A stretch of 64,000 bases of DNA, from NCBI GenBank assembly GCA_002083615.1, contig MSXO01000006.1:124001-188000 (forward strand), written 5' to 3'. The notes beneath the pieces were generated by a model. It saw only the letters and a list, made by a program, of their open reading frames with translations. It had not been told where the DNA came from and did no database searches. This document shows, one piece after another, positions 18,950-28,446 of this stretch. The DNA is from Proteobacteria bacterium ST_bin11 (lineage in GTDB: Bacteria > Pseudomonadota > Gammaproteobacteria > Methylococcales > Methylomonadaceae). Within the stretch, counting starts at the first letter, position 1. Each line of letters opens with the position of its first letter. A program made the position numbers and the translations under genes.

Positions 18950-19342
18950 ATGAGCCCCACCCCCTACGAGTTGATCGGCGGCGAGCCTGCGTTGCGCAGC
19001 CTGGTCGACAGATTCTACTTTTACATGGATATTCTACCGGAAGCCCAGGGCATACGAGCCATGCACGCCCCCAGCCTGGCGTCCGCCAAAGACAAATTGT
19101 TTAAGTTCTTCTCCGGCTGGCTGGGCGGCCCGAATCTGTTTATCGAAGAATTCGGCCATCCAATGCTGCGAGCCAGGCATTTCCCATTTCAGATCGGCGA
19201 ATCAGAGCGCAACCAGTGGATGCTATGCATGAACAAAGCCTTGGACGAAGTTGAAATGGACCGGCGTCTGCGCGAAAACATCCGTACCGCCTTGCAACAA
19301 CTCGCGACGCATATGATCAATCAAGAAGCCACGGGAAGCTGA
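18950..19342 (+). CDS. Group II truncated hemoglobin
   Basis: A 130-residue globin of the trHbO type. It starts with TPYELIGGEPALRSLVDRFY, has FFSGWLGGPNLFIEEFGHPMLRARHFPF carrying the proximal histidine (RARH), and the QWMLCMNKAL helix including the group II tryptophan. Predicted to bind O2 or NO in the cytoplasm. It lies 5 bp upstream of lapD and probably shares its transcript, which ties an oxygen/NO-binding protein to c-di-GMP control of adhesion. Confidence 0.92.
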   Translation: MSPTPYELIGGEPALRSLVDRFYFYMDILPEAQGIRAMHAPSLASAKDKLFKFFSGWLGGPNLFIEEFGHPMLRARHFPFQIGESERNQWMLCMNKALDEVEMDRRLRENIRTALQQLATHMINQEATGS

Positions 19343-19347
19343 GCCTC

Positions 19348-21252
19348 ATGTCATTATCCAAACAATTATTAATCCTGATATCGGCGCTGTTCTTGATGAT
19401 CTTCAGCGTCAACTTTGCGTTAAGCGTCAACAATATCAAGGACTATCTGGAAGGCGAAGCAAAAAATCATGCCCAGGACACCGCGACCTCGCTGGGTTTA
19501 TCGCTCAGTCCTCACATGGTCGATAACCGCGATCCGGTAATCAAATCCATGATGAGCGCTATTTTTGATATGGGTTATTACAAGGAAATCAGGTTAGTCG
19601 ATGCTGACAATGAAGAACTGGTAGCCTTGATTAGCGACAAACGCATTGAAGGCGTGCCGGAATGGTTTACCGATCTACTACCAATGACATCAGCGACCGC
19701 CGAAAGCGAGATCAGCTCGGGCTGGAACATGAGCGGGGTTGTTTACGTCACTGTAAACTCCGGCTACGCCTATTTAAAACTGTATGAACAAGCCAAATCC
19801 GGATTTTATTATTCCCTTGCGGCATTTTTGTTCTCCATCGCGCTACTGGCGCTGCTATTACGCGTCACACTGGCATCGCTCCACAGAATCGACCAATTAG
19901 CGCAGCAAATCAGCGACGGCCATTTCGAAAGCATAGAAGACTTACCCTGGACCCGCGAAGTCCGCAATGTGGCGGCGTCAATGAACACCATGTCGCATAA
20001 AATCAAAACCACCATTAGCGCATTGCATGGCAAACTCGACCAAATGGGTGCTAGCCTGTTGCGTGACGACTTGACCGGGCTCTATAAAAAAGCCGTGTTC
20101 GAAACCGACATGAAAAACCTGGCTTTGGAAGACGCCGATGCCTTTGTAGTATTAATAAAAATCGACAGCTTGGTCGACCTGGTGAAAGAGCGAGACAGCG
20201 ATGCGATCGATCAATTCTTGCAGGATTTTGCTGCCATTCTGGAAAACATTGTCAGACTGGCCGGGGAACCATCCGGCAAAGCGTATCGCTTTTACGGCGC
20301 CGAGTTTGCGCTGGTGCTAAAAACCGGGAATGCGGAACATCTCGAAGGCCTGGTAAAAGCCCTCAGTCACGAAGTTACCAAACTGGGCGAACATTACCAA
20401 AAAGCCGATTTAGCCCACATCGGCGTGGTTGCTTTCAACCCACTGATGACCACAGAAAGCCTATTGGAAGCCGCTCACGAAGCATACGAACAAGCACATC
20501 TGATCGGCACCAACAGTTATTTCATCCGCACCGGCGATAATTTAGCCCGCGATATTGCCACCTGGCGGGATTTGGTCTTCGACTGCGTCGACCACAACGG
20601 TTACTCGGTTTGGTACATCGGTCAGATCGCCGCCTTCAATAGTGGCGAACTATTGATGGAAGAGGCTTTTATCCAGGTGCATGATAAACAGGGCGGTCTG
20701 GTGGCCATTGGTCCGTTCATCTCGATTGCTGAAAAATTCGCCAAAATCGTCGATCTGGATAAAGGCGTAATTCGCATCGCGTTGGAGCATATTCGACACA
20801 ATCATGTCGAACACGCCATCGCCGTCAACGTATCGACCCGCACCATCAAAAACAGCGACTTCCGGCTCTGGTTGGAAAAACAAATCAAACAAAATCCGGC
20901 GGAGGCCAAAAAGCTGGTATTCAGTTTATCCGCTTATGCCGTCGTCAAGGATATAGTCGCCTATCAGGCCTTCATAGAAAGAGTGCATCAATGGGGCGCA
21001 CGGGTGATGATAAAACGCTTCGAAACCCAATCCATGTCGGCGGAATTGGTCAAACGTTTGAAACCTGACTTTATCCGCCTGGCCCGCGACATCGGCAACG
21101 GCGTCGACAGTTCGTCACAAAAACACGCTTTCGTACAAACCATGCAAGAAATTTCCACGCTGTTGGATATTTCGATACTGGCCGAAAACGTGCAATCGGA
21201 TAAGGATTATCGTAGCTTAAAGGCGATAGGAATCGTCGGTGCCAGCCGTTAG
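19348..21252 (+). CDS. lapD: LapD-like inner-membrane c-di-GMP receptor
   Basis: A 634-residue protein with an N-terminal membrane helix, a periplasmic LapD/MoxY-type domain (about residues 30-150), a second helix (YYSLAAFLFSIALLALLL), HAMP, then GGDEF and EAL domains. Both are degenerate: YGAEF at 316-320 and EAF at 439-441, so it should bind c-di-GMP rather than make or cleave it. In the known Lap system, c-di-GMP-bound LapD holds the protease LapG and keeps a giant adhesin on the cell surface. The adjacent lapG-like gene overlaps its end, which supports this. No adhesin or its secretion genes are in the window. Confidence 0.9.
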   Translation: MSLSKQLLILISALFLMIFSVNFALSVNNIKDYLEGEAKNHAQDTATSLGLSLSPHMVDNRDPVIKSMMSAIFDMGYYKEIRLVDADNEELVALISDKRIEGVPEWFTDLLPMTSATAESEISSGWNMSGVVYVTVNSGYAYLKLYEQAKSGFYYSLAAFLFSIALLALLLRVTLASLHRIDQLAQQISDGHFESIEDLPWTREVRNVAASMNTMSHKIKTTISALHGKLDQMGASLLRDDLTGLYKKAVFETDMKNLALEDADAFVVLIKIDSLVDLVKERDSDAIDQFLQDFAAILENIVRLAGEPSGKAYRFYGAEFALVLKTGNAEHLEGLVKALSHEVTKLGEHYQKADLAHIGVVAFNPLMTTESLLEAAHEAYEQAHLIGTNSYFIRTGDNLARDIATWRDLVFDCVDHNGYSVWYIGQIAAFNSGELLMEEAFIQVHDKQGGLVAIGPFISIAEKFAKIVDLDKGVIRIALEHIRHNHVEHAIAVNVSTRTIKNSDFRLWLEKQIKQNPAEAKKLVFSLSAYAVVKDIVAYQAFIERVHQWGARVMIKRFETQSMSAELVKRLKPDFIRLARDIGNGVDSSSQKHAFVQTMQEISTLLDISILAENVQSDKDYRSLKAIGIVGASR

Positions 21253-21910
21253 CAAGGGCGCACTAAATGCTGCCGGAATAGCTATTGTCGTCTTCAGCTT
21301 ATGTTGCGGGATTGGGCCGGCAGCGGGCTTATTGATTGATCAAAGTTTGCTGGACAGAGTGGAAAATAAATATGGGTCGGATGCGAAGCAACGCTTTGTG
21401 AGCTGGCAAAACTTGATTGAGAACGGTAAAAACTGGCCGGAAGCTGAGAAGTTGGAGCGGGTCAACGACTTTTTCAACGGCAACGTCGAGTTTGCTGAGG
21501 ACATTATCCTATGGCAGAAAACCGATTATTGGGCAGCGCCGACCGAGTTTCTGGCCAAAGGTGCGGGGGATTGCGAGGATTACTCCATCGCCAAATATTT
21601 TACTTTGGTGGAAATGGGCGTCGACGAAAATAAACTGCGCATCACCTATGTCAAGGCCCTCGAACTAAACCAGGCGCATATGGTACTGACCTATTTCGAC
21701 TCACCGCGTGCCGTGCCTCTGGTGCTGGACAACTTGAAACCGGGCATCGTCCCGGCTACACAACGCCGGGATTTGCAGCCGGTTTATAGTTTTAACGGTA
21801 CCGGCTTGTGGCTTGCCAAAAGCAAAGGTTCGGGGCAACATGTCGGCGGATCCGATCGCTTGAGCATGTGGACCGAACTCAAAATAAGAATGCTGGAATC
21901 GCCGTTTTGA
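21239..21910 (+). CDS. lapG: LapG-like periplasmic cysteine protease
   Basis: Bacterial transglutaminase-like cysteine proteinase, 223 residues, with a signal peptide (IAIVVFSLCCGIGPAAG). The triad is visible as Cys112 in GAGDCEDYS, His147 in NQAHMVL and Asp164 in LVLDNLKP. The GTG start lies 14 bp inside lapD, so the two are translationally coupled. In the family, Ca2+-dependent LapG cleaves the N terminus of a LapA-type adhesin to release biofilm when c-di-GMP is low. Confidence 0.92.
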   Translation: MPAVSKGALNAAGIAIVVFSLCCGIGPAAGLLIDQSLLDRVENKYGSDAKQRFVSWQNLIENGKNWPEAEKLERVNDFFNGNVEFAEDIILWQKTDYWAAPTEFLAKGAGDCEDYSIAKYFTLVEMGVDENKLRITYVKALELNQAHMVLTYFDSPRAVPLVLDNLKPGIVPATQRRDLQPVYSFNGTGLWLAKSKGSGQHVGGSDRLSMWTELKIRMLESPF

Positions 21911-22641
21911 ACAAGCAAACCGCCCCCTTACTTTATAGCCTCCGCCGCAGCAGCCGAGCCAAAAACACCCGCATCGTAGTCACGGCCAACAAGATAGAAG
22001 TGGTAGCACCGCTAAAAGTTTCCGAGCAGCGGATTCAGGCTTTTGTGCATGCCCAAAAAGACTGGATAGACGCCGCGCTAAAACGCGTCGCCGGAAAAGT
22101 GCAATCAGCTATTCCCCGACTAGCGCCAAGCGAGTATCTGGATGGCGCACTCATTCCCTACCAAGGCCGACGCTTGCCGCTGAAGATCAGCTCCGGGAAA
22201 ACCAAAACCGTTCGCATTGAGTTGCTAAACGACGAAATATTCTGGGTAAAGTCGCCGACTGAGATTGCCGGTGCGCATTTATCTGCACTTATCCAGCAAG
22301 CCTTAACACGCTGGATGAAAAATCAAGCCAAGCAGCAGGTACAGCAACTAGTGGATCTGCATGCACCCCGCTTTGCGCTGTTTCCGCGCAGCATCAGAAT
22401 AAAAACCCAAAAAAGCCGCTGGGGCAGTTGCGGACCGAAAAACGACATCAATATGAACTGGCTACTGCTGCTAGCCCCGCCCGCAGTTTTGGAATATGTG
22501 GTGATCCATGAACTTTGCCACATCAAACACAAAAATCATTCCCCGGCGTTTTGGCAACTAGTTGGCGAACACCTATCCGACTTTAAACAACACCGGCTCT
22601 GGCTTAAACAGCACGGGGCCAGCGTGATGCAAGGCTTGTAA
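21907..22641 (+). CDS. YgjP/SprT-like M48-type metallopeptidase
   Basis: A 244-residue protein of the YgjP (DUF45) family. It carries the zinc-protease motif VIHELCHIKHKNHS (HExxH plus downstream His), preceded by the family signature KSRWGSCGPKNDINMNWLL. The TTG at 21907 overlaps the lapG stop and is preferred; an ATG at 21808 would run 100 bp into lapG and add residues without homology. The substrate is unknown. Tight packing with lapG and the next gene suggests one transcript. Confidence 0.88.
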   Translation: MNKQTAPLLYSLRRSSRAKNTRIVVTANKIEVVAPLKVSEQRIQAFVHAQKDWIDAALKRVAGKVQSAIPRLAPSEYLDGALIPYQGRRLPLKISSGKTKTVRIELLNDEIFWVKSPTEIAGAHLSALIQQALTRWMKNQAKQQVQQLVDLHAPRFALFPRSIRIKTQKSRWGSCGPKNDINMNWLLLLAPPAVLEYVVIHELCHIKHKNHSPAFWQLVGEHLSDFKQHRLWLKQHGASVMQGL

Positions 22642-23120
22642 TGCTAAAAAAGCTGGGGTTTTATATTTTTGCGGCGTTATTTATCTTTGCCGGGCAATTT
22701 CTGGTCAATCAGGATTTAGCCAGCGGTACGCCACCGGCCATCGTCCAAACCACACTGAGCGGCGAAAGTGCGATGCAACGCATAAGCAAAGGTCCGGCGC
22801 TGCTTTATTTCTGGGCGGAGTGGTGCGGTATATGCCGCAGCATGCAAGACAGCGTCAGCAATGTATTACAGGATTATCCAGGCTTGACGGTAGCAGTGCG
22901 CTCCGGCGACGACAGCAAATTACAACACTATTTGAACCGCAACCAACTTAATTGGCCAGTGGTAAACGATAACGGCGGCAGTCTCGGCCAAGCCTACGGT
23001 ATTAAAGGTGTGCCGGCGTTATTTTTTACTGACGCCGCCGGCGATATTGTTTTTGCAACGGTAGGTTTTACCTCGGAATGGGGAATGCGCTTCAGACTTT
23101 GGCTGGCTGGATTGATCTGA
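22641..23120 (+). CDS. Membrane-anchored thioredoxin-like protein (ScsD/TlpA type)
   Basis: A 159-residue protein with an N-terminal membrane anchor (LGFYIFAALFIFAGQFLV) and a periplasmic thioredoxin fold. It has the active site WAEWCGICRSMQ (CxxC: C-G-I-C) and the cis-proline in IKGVPALFF. Predicted to carry out thiol-disulfide exchange in the periplasm, like ScsD or DsbE relatives. The ATG overlaps the preceding stop (TAATG), showing translational coupling. Confidence 0.88.
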   Translation: MLKKLGFYIFAALFIFAGQFLVNQDLASGTPPAIVQTTLSGESAMQRISKGPALLYFWAEWCGICRSMQDSVSNVLQDYPGLTVAVRSGDDSKLQHYLNRNQLNWPVVNDNGGSLGQAYGIKGVPALFFTDAAGDIVFATVGFTSEWGMRFRLWLAGLI

Positions 23121-23139
23121 CCTATTTAGGGGACAATCC

Positions 23140-23532
23140 TTACTGATGGGCGGCGTGTTCCGCCAGATCGCCCAAAGCCGCCAACTCCCGTTCTAGCAGC
23201 TCGCTATCGCCCAAATTGAGCTCGACCAATCGGCGTAAGCTGGAAATACTATCGATATCTATATGTAGGCACTTAAAACCGACTCTGTTGTCTTCGGCAT
23301 GCGTTGCAGACACTTCCATGGTTATGCTGATTTCTTCGGATAAATCGAATTTCAAAGAATATAAGGCATCGGCCTGACCGGCTAAGGGCTCCTCTAAATC
23401 CAACAGACAACCGCGCAAAGACAGATCGATAATTTTGCAAGGATAGTCTTTACCTAAACCGGTTAACACCGCCCCGGTATGATAAAAAATCCTGTGAAAA
23501 CGGCGTTTATCATCGTTTTTTTCAAATGTCAT
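23140..23532 (-). CDS. PilZ-domain protein
   Basis: A 130-residue single-domain protein starting MTFEKNDDKRRFHR. The c-di-GMP-binding arginine motif (RRFHR) and the DLSLRGCLL strand, corresponding to DxSxxG, are present, then RVGFKC. A longer start at 23577 would overlap the FHA gene. The chosen start lies 4 bp after the FHA stop, so they form an operon. It is a likely c-di-GMP effector; partner unknown. Confidence 0.85.
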   Translation of the reverse strand: MTFEKNDDKRRFHRIFYHTGAVLTGLGKDYPCKIIDLSLRGCLLDLEEPLAGQADALYSLKFDLSEEISITMEVSATHAEDNRVGFKCLHIDIDSISSLRRLVELNLGDSELLERELAALGDLAEHAAHQ

Positions 23533-23536
23533 ACGC

Positions 23537-24181
23537 TTAATCCAAGAAAAATTGCATGGAGGTACTATCAACGACAATCACATCATTGGGTTGCAATTGC
23601 ACGGTGCGGTCACCTAAGGGCTCATCGTTAATCGCTAGGCCATCGTGCCCTTGCAAAGCGGAAAGGAAATAACCGTCCTTCCGCCTAGCAATCACGATAA
23701 CCCCGGCGCCTTCATGGCCTAACCGTGTCATGGCTTTCTTCAAGCGCAAAATACGACCGATATGCATACCGTTCATGACTTGTAAATTGGCATCCGGAGA
23801 TTTTACGGCGTCTTCCAACTTCTCGTTTAACGCCCGCACATCAGCATCGCCAAAATCAGCCGGTTTGGATATCAGAACTTTTTCAGCAAATTCCTCGGTG
23901 GTGTTGTATACAATGTAGTGCTTGCCGATGTTGATGATGTCGTTATTTTGCAGACTCCATTCCTTGGTGCGCTGATCGTTTACCAATAACGGAAATTTCT
24001 CATTCAGTTGCTTCACAACGCAAGTACCGTCTTTAATCACTACCACGGCATGCGCGGGCGCAACGGCTAGACTGTCGACCACTAGATCACTGGTTTCATC
24101 ACGACCGATATGCACAACACCAGATTCAAAAACCCCTGTGTGGATTGCATTGTCTTTAAAATAAACGGTAAATTTCGCCAT
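23537..24181 (-). CDS. FHA-domain protein
   Basis: A 214-residue cytoplasmic protein with a clear N-terminal FHA domain (HIGRDETSDLVVDS, then APAHAVV and NDIINIGKHYIVY), which binds phosphothreonine peptides. A second FHA-like fold occupies the C-terminal half (MHIGRILRLKKAMTRLG, LQPNDVIVVDSTSMQF). It is first in a two-gene operon with a PilZ protein, suggesting combined phospho- and c-di-GMP signalling. No kinase is adjacent. Confidence 0.85.
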   Translation of the reverse strand: MAKFTVYFKDNAIHTGVFESGVVHIGRDETSDLVVDSLAVAPAHAVVVIKDGTCVVKQLNEKFPLLVNDQRTKEWSLQNNDIINIGKHYIVYNTTEEFAEKVLISKPADFGDADVRALNEKLEDAVKSPDANLQVMNGMHIGRILRLKKAMTRLGHEGAGVIVIARRKDGYFLSALQGHDGLAINDEPLGDRTVQLQPNDVIVVDSTSMQFFLD

Positions 24182-24428
24182 CTCTGTTGTTCAAGTAATC
24201 CCTGCGCCCGGCTAGTAGTATAGCCATTAAAGCCGAGCTTGCAGATTAATCAATATTTATTTCGGTATTACATTATTTTGTAGATCCAAATCTATGATAG
24301 CCAACGACTATTTACAGGGGTTCGCCTTCAGCTGGATGCTTACGAAAAAAAATATACAGTCGCCAAGCGGCGCGCCATGTGGCAACATTCTTATCAGGAC
24401 TTTCCCATTCATTCATTAGCCATCCATC

Positions 24429-26558
24429 ATGAATCCAACTCAGTCCAATCCGCACGGCGAGCCCCTTATTTCGCAAGACATTTATATTGCCGGGGTCGAC
24501 GAGGGCAGCGGTAAATCCTTGATCATGCTGGCAATTATCGAAATGTTATCCGGCTACGCCGACAATATCGGTTTTTTTCGACCGATTATTCAAGGCGATC
24601 CCGAGAAAGACGATTTGATTGAATTTATCAGCCACCGTTACCAACTGCCTACCCCGTACCAAGCGATGTATGGCTGTACCAGCGCCGAAGCCAGGCAATT
24701 CTTGGCCACCGAACAGTACGACGAACTGTTGAAAACCATTCTGGCCAAATACCGAGCATTGAAAGCCCGTTGCGATCAAGTGCTCTGCGTCGGCAGCGAC
24801 TATCGACACGGCAATGCCATCTTCGAATTCGATTTCAACGCTGATGTCGCCAATAATTTGGGATGTCTGATGATGCCAGTCATGCAGGGTGAAAATCGCA
24901 GTGACGAACAAATTTTAAATGGCCTGGCCAGCCTGAAACATTCCATGCAAGAGCACGATTGCGAATCGCTGGCCACGGTTGTGATCGGCGTCGATCAAAG
25001 TCAAATCGCCAGCTTGCGGCACTGCTTAAATCACTCCAGCGAATTTCCGGTATACGTGGTGCCCGCCGAATCGTCCCTGGAAAAACCGACGATTGGCAAC
25101 ATCGCCAAAGTGATCGGTGCCAAAGTGTTCTCCGGTGATAACACGACGATGAGTAGAGAGGTATACCATTACAAAGTGGCCGCCATGCTGGTGCCGGACT
25201 TTCTGGATTACGTGGAAACCGGCGACTTGGTTATCACGCCAGGCGACCGTTCGGACATCATCATGGCCAGCCTGATGGCCTTCAAGTCCAGCAATTATCC
25301 GCAGATTGCCGGCTTACTACTAACCGGCCATCAACAACCTGCCCCGCAAGTTCAAAAGTTGATCGATGGCTTGGGGGATACACCGTTCGCCGTGCTCGGC
25401 GTCGATTCCGACACCTTCACCACCGCGATGCAAGTGAGTCAGGTGACCGCCCGCTTACATTCTCAAGATGATCGTAAAATTGCCACTGCGCTGGGTTTAA
25501 TCGAAAGCAATATCAATTTGGTGGAATTGCGGCTGCGCCTGTGCAGCAAAGTCTCGCATAAACTCACACCGCTGATGTTCGAGTACGATTTATTGCAGCG
25601 CGCCAAAGCCAGGAAACAACACATTGTGCTGCCGGAAGGTAACGAAGAACGGATTCTGCGCGCGGCAGAAATTCTGCTGCTGCGCGATGTCGTCAAAATC
25701 ACCTTGCTAGGGAATGAGGCCGAGATCCGGCAGAAAATTCAGGCCATGGCCTTGAAAATGGATAATATCCACATCATCGACCCGATTAAATCGGATCTGC
25801 GGCCACTATTCGCAGAAACCTTTTACCAAGCCCGGAAACACCGGTGCATTGTGTACGACACGGCTTTCGATTTGATGGCCGATCCCAGCTATTTCGGCAC
25901 GTTGATGATTCATCTGGATTACGCCGACGGCATGGTTTCCGGCGCGGTACATTCGACTCAACATACCATACGCCCCGCTTTCGAGATCATCAAAACCAAA
26001 CCGGGTGCATCGATTGTTTCCAGCGTGTTTTTTATGTGTCTGGAAGATCGCGTATTAGTCTATGGCGACTGTGCGGTGATTCCAAACCCCAACGCCGCGC
26101 AATTGGCCGATATCGCCATTAACGCCGCGGAAACCGCGCGGATGTTCAACATTGAGCCGCGCGTGGCCATGCTGTCCTATTCCACAGGCGAATCAGGCAA
26201 AGGCGAGGCAGTCGATAAGGTCAGAGACGCCGTCAAAATTGCCCAAACCTTGCGTCCTGATCTGCTGCTGGAAGGTCCAATGCAATACGATGCCGCTGTC
26301 GACGCCAGCGTCGCAAAAACCAAATTACCCGACAGCCAAGTCGCCGGCCAAGCCACCGTTTTAATTTTTCCGGACCTTAACACCGGCAACAATACCTATA
26401 AAGCCGTGCAGCGTTCATCCGGCGCAATCGCTGTCGGCCCGATACTGCAAGGACTGAACAAACCGGTCAACGACCTTAGCCGAGGTTGTACAGTGACTGA
26501 CATCGTCAACACCGTGGTTATTACCGCGATTCAAGCTCAGGAAGCCGACAAAACATGA
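24429..26558 (+). CDS. pta: Phosphate acetyltransferase
   Basis: Interconverts acetyl-CoA and acetyl phosphate. The 709-residue protein is the long form: an N-terminal P-loop NTPase/BioD-like region (AGVDEGSGKSLIML), a middle DRTGG domain (GDRSDIIMASLMAF) and the C-terminal PTA catalytic domain (IVLPEGNEERILRAAEILL through NTYKAVQRSSGA). With ackA downstream it forms the acetate fermentation/overflow pathway, used in methanotrophs during oxygen-limited growth. A small periplasmic-protein gene lies between them with a 4-bp overlap to pta. Confidence 0.96.
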   Translation: MNPTQSNPHGEPLISQDIYIAGVDEGSGKSLIMLAIIEMLSGYADNIGFFRPIIQGDPEKDDLIEFISHRYQLPTPYQAMYGCTSAEARQFLATEQYDELLKTILAKYRALKARCDQVLCVGSDYRHGNAIFEFDFNADVANNLGCLMMPVMQGENRSDEQILNGLASLKHSMQEHDCESLATVVIGVDQSQIASLRHCLNHSSEFPVYVVPAESSLEKPTIGNIAKVIGAKVFSGDNTTMSREVYHYKVAAMLVPDFLDYVETGDLVITPGDRSDIIMASLMAFKSSNYPQIAGLLLTGHQQPAPQVQKLIDGLGDTPFAVLGVDSDTFTTAMQVSQVTARLHSQDDRKIATALGLIESNINLVELRLRLCSKVSHKLTPLMFEYDLLQRAKARKQHIVLPEGNEERILRAAEILLLRDVVKITLLGNEAEIRQKIQAMALKMDNIHIIDPIKSDLRPLFAETFYQARKHRCIVYDTAFDLMADPSYFGTLMIHLDYADGMVSGAVHSTQHTIRPAFEIIKTKPGASIVSSVFFMCLEDRVLVYGDCAVIPNPNAAQLADIAINAAETARMFNIEPRVAMLSYSTGESGKGEAVDKVRDAVKIAQTLRPDLLLEGPMQYDAAVDASVAKTKLPDSQVAGQATVLIFPDLNTGNNTYKAVQRSSGAIAVGPILQGLNKPVNDLSRGCTVTDIVNTVVITAIQAQEADKT

Positions 26559-27082
26559 CTAGAAAAACGCTATTAAGTAGCTTGCTGCTGTCTCTGCTGA
26601 GCTTTAGTTCGCTAGCGGAAACCCGCATCGCCGTTCTCGATTTTGAATTAAAAGACCTAACACTGGCACCGGGCATCCCCGCCGAATTGCAGAGAACGGC
26701 ATCGATCAAGCCGCTGCTGGAGCAGGAATTAAAACGCGCCGGTTATACGGTCATTACCATACCCGGCCACGCACAACAGGAAGCCAATAGCGGCGTCGGC
26801 TATTTGTTCGACCATGCCGATGCCGCCGCGCAATTGGGCAAACAGTTTCAGGCCGACTATATTTTGGTGGGGCGGCTACATAAGCCCAGCTTTTTGTTCG
26901 CTTATCTGATGGGACGTTTAGTCAAGGTAGACGATGCCAAATTGGTCGGCGACTACATTTCCGAATCCAAAGGCCCTAACGCCAGTCTTACCATCAAAGC
27001 CGTGGAAAGTTTAACCACTAAAATCGACCATGACTTGGATAGCCGTTATAGCCCACCGCCACCGGCTAAACTAGTGCATTAG
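26555..27082 (+). CDS. DUF3280/DUF2380-like periplasmic protein
   Basis: A 175-residue protein with a signal peptide (LLSSLLLSLLSFSSLA-ET) followed by RIAVLDFELKDLT and later ADYILVGRLHKPS, a pattern of the DUF3280/DUF2380 group of secreted proteins related to TolB-N-like folds. The start codon overlaps the pta stop (ATGA), so the two are coupled. Function is unknown. Its fixed position between pta and ackA suggests it is co-produced with acetate metabolism, but nothing in the sequence explains why. Confidence 0.7.
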   Translation: MTRKTLLSSLLLSLLSFSSLAETRIAVLDFELKDLTLAPGIPAELQRTASIKPLLEQELKRAGYTVITIPGHAQQEANSGVGYLFDHADAAAQLGKQFQADYILVGRLHKPSFLFAYLMGRLVKVDDAKLVGDYISESKGPNASLTIKAVESLTTKIDHDLDSRYSPPPPAKLVH

Positions 27083-27106
27083 TTACTCCACCCTTTCGAG
27101 ATATTC

Positions 27107-28306
27107 ATGAAAATTCTGGTGCTCAACGCCGGCAGTTCTTCGGTTAAATACAGCTTATTCGACATGCTTGATCGCTCGGTATTAATAGCCGGCATCATCG
27201 AACGTATCGGAGAAGAGGCACCCAGCCATAGTTACGCCTTGGCTAGCAACAACCGAACACGAGACGAAATCGTCTGCCTAAATCATAAACAAGCTCTACA
27301 ACTGCTGTTCGAAACGCTAACCGCGTGCGGCGTCTTGAACGACCGTAGCGAACTGGCCTGCATTGGCCATCGAGTCGTGCACGGCGGCGAACATTTTCGC
27401 GAACCGGCTTTAATCGATACGCACGTCATCCAGCAAATTGCCGGGGTAATTCCATTGGCACCGCTGCACAACCCAGCCAATCTTTTGGGAATTGAGGAAG
27501 CGATCCAGCAAATGGGCGGAACACCACAAGTGGCTGTATTCGATACCGCGTTTCATCAAACCTTACCGGATTATGCCTATCGTTATCCCTTGCCGGAATA
27601 TCTTTATACCCAACATGGGGTCAGACGTTACGGCTTCCACGGTACCTCGCACCGTTATGTCGCAGAGCAGGCCGCACAATACCTCGGGAAACCATTATCG
27701 GAAATCAATCTAATTACGCTGCATCTGGGTAACGGTGCCAGCGTCACGGCTATCAAGCACGGCCAGAGCATCGATACATCGATGGGCATGACACCGCTGG
27801 AAGGTTTGATGATGGGCAGCCGCTGCGGCGATATCGACCCGGCAATCCATTTTTACCTGAGCCGCACGCTGAAGCTGTCCAACGAAGCCATCGAAACCCT
27901 GCTTAACAAAGAAAGCGGCTGCAAAGGGATTTGCGGCGAAAACGACATGCGAGCCATTCACCGGCTGGCGGAAACCGGCGACGATCAGGCCCGGTTGGCG
28001 CTAGCCATGTACGCCTACCGGATTAGAAAATACATCGGCGCTTATTGTGCGGTGTTGGGCCGGGTCGATGCCTTAGTCTTTACCGGCGGCATCGGCGAAA
28101 ACGATGCCTGGCTGCGCGAACAAGTTTGTCTGGATATGACAATCTTTGGCATTGCCTTAGACCGAGAAAAAAATCTAAAACCTGCTCGACCTTCCAGCAC
28201 CATCAGTCAAGCCAATGCAGGATTAGCGGTGCTGGTAATTGCCACAGACGAGGAGTTGGAAATTGCGATTCAGGCCGAGCGATGCCTGGAGCAACCGTCG
28301 CGATAA
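27107..28306 (+). CDS. ackA: Acetate kinase
   Basis: Makes ATP and acetate from acetyl phosphate; 399 residues, the usual length. Signatures are LVLNAGSSSVKYSLF, HRVVHGG, VFDTAFHQTLP, YGFHGTSHRYV, TLHLGNGASVTAI and FTGGIGEND. It lies 24 bp after the DUF3280-like gene and is the last gene of the pta operon. Confidence 0.97.
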   Translation: MKILVLNAGSSSVKYSLFDMLDRSVLIAGIIERIGEEAPSHSYALASNNRTRDEIVCLNHKQALQLLFETLTACGVLNDRSELACIGHRVVHGGEHFREPALIDTHVIQQIAGVIPLAPLHNPANLLGIEEAIQQMGGTPQVAVFDTAFHQTLPDYAYRYPLPEYLYTQHGVRRYGFHGTSHRYVAEQAAQYLGKPLSEINLITLHLGNGASVTAIKHGQSIDTSMGMTPLEGLMMGSRCGDIDPAIHFYLSRTLKLSNEAIETLLNKESGCKGICGENDMRAIHRLAETGDDQARLALAMYAYRIRKYIGAYCAVLGRVDALVFTGGIGENDAWLREQVCLDMTIFGIALDREKNLKPARPSSTISQANAGLAVLVIATDEELEIAIQAERCLEQPSR

Positions 28307-28399
28307 ATCATCATAGCATCAAGCTGAATTAGCATAGCAGTCAGGCAGATTATTGAACAAACCAGCGAATTCTGCGGCCATAGCATTGCACCCGCAATC

Positions 28400-28412
28400 G
28401 TTATAATATAAC
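28400..28412 (+). promoter_or_regulatory. Zur box upstream of the znuD-like gene
   Basis: GTTATAATATAAC is a perfect dyad around its central A and matches the core of the gammaproteobacterial Zur operator. It contains a TATAAT that could be the promoter -10, so zinc-loaded Zur would block transcription. It lies 34 bp before the ATG of the TonB receptor. Confidence 0.8.
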
Positions 28413-28446
28413 ATCTGTGACATGCTTTCTGACTGCTCCGCTTAAC

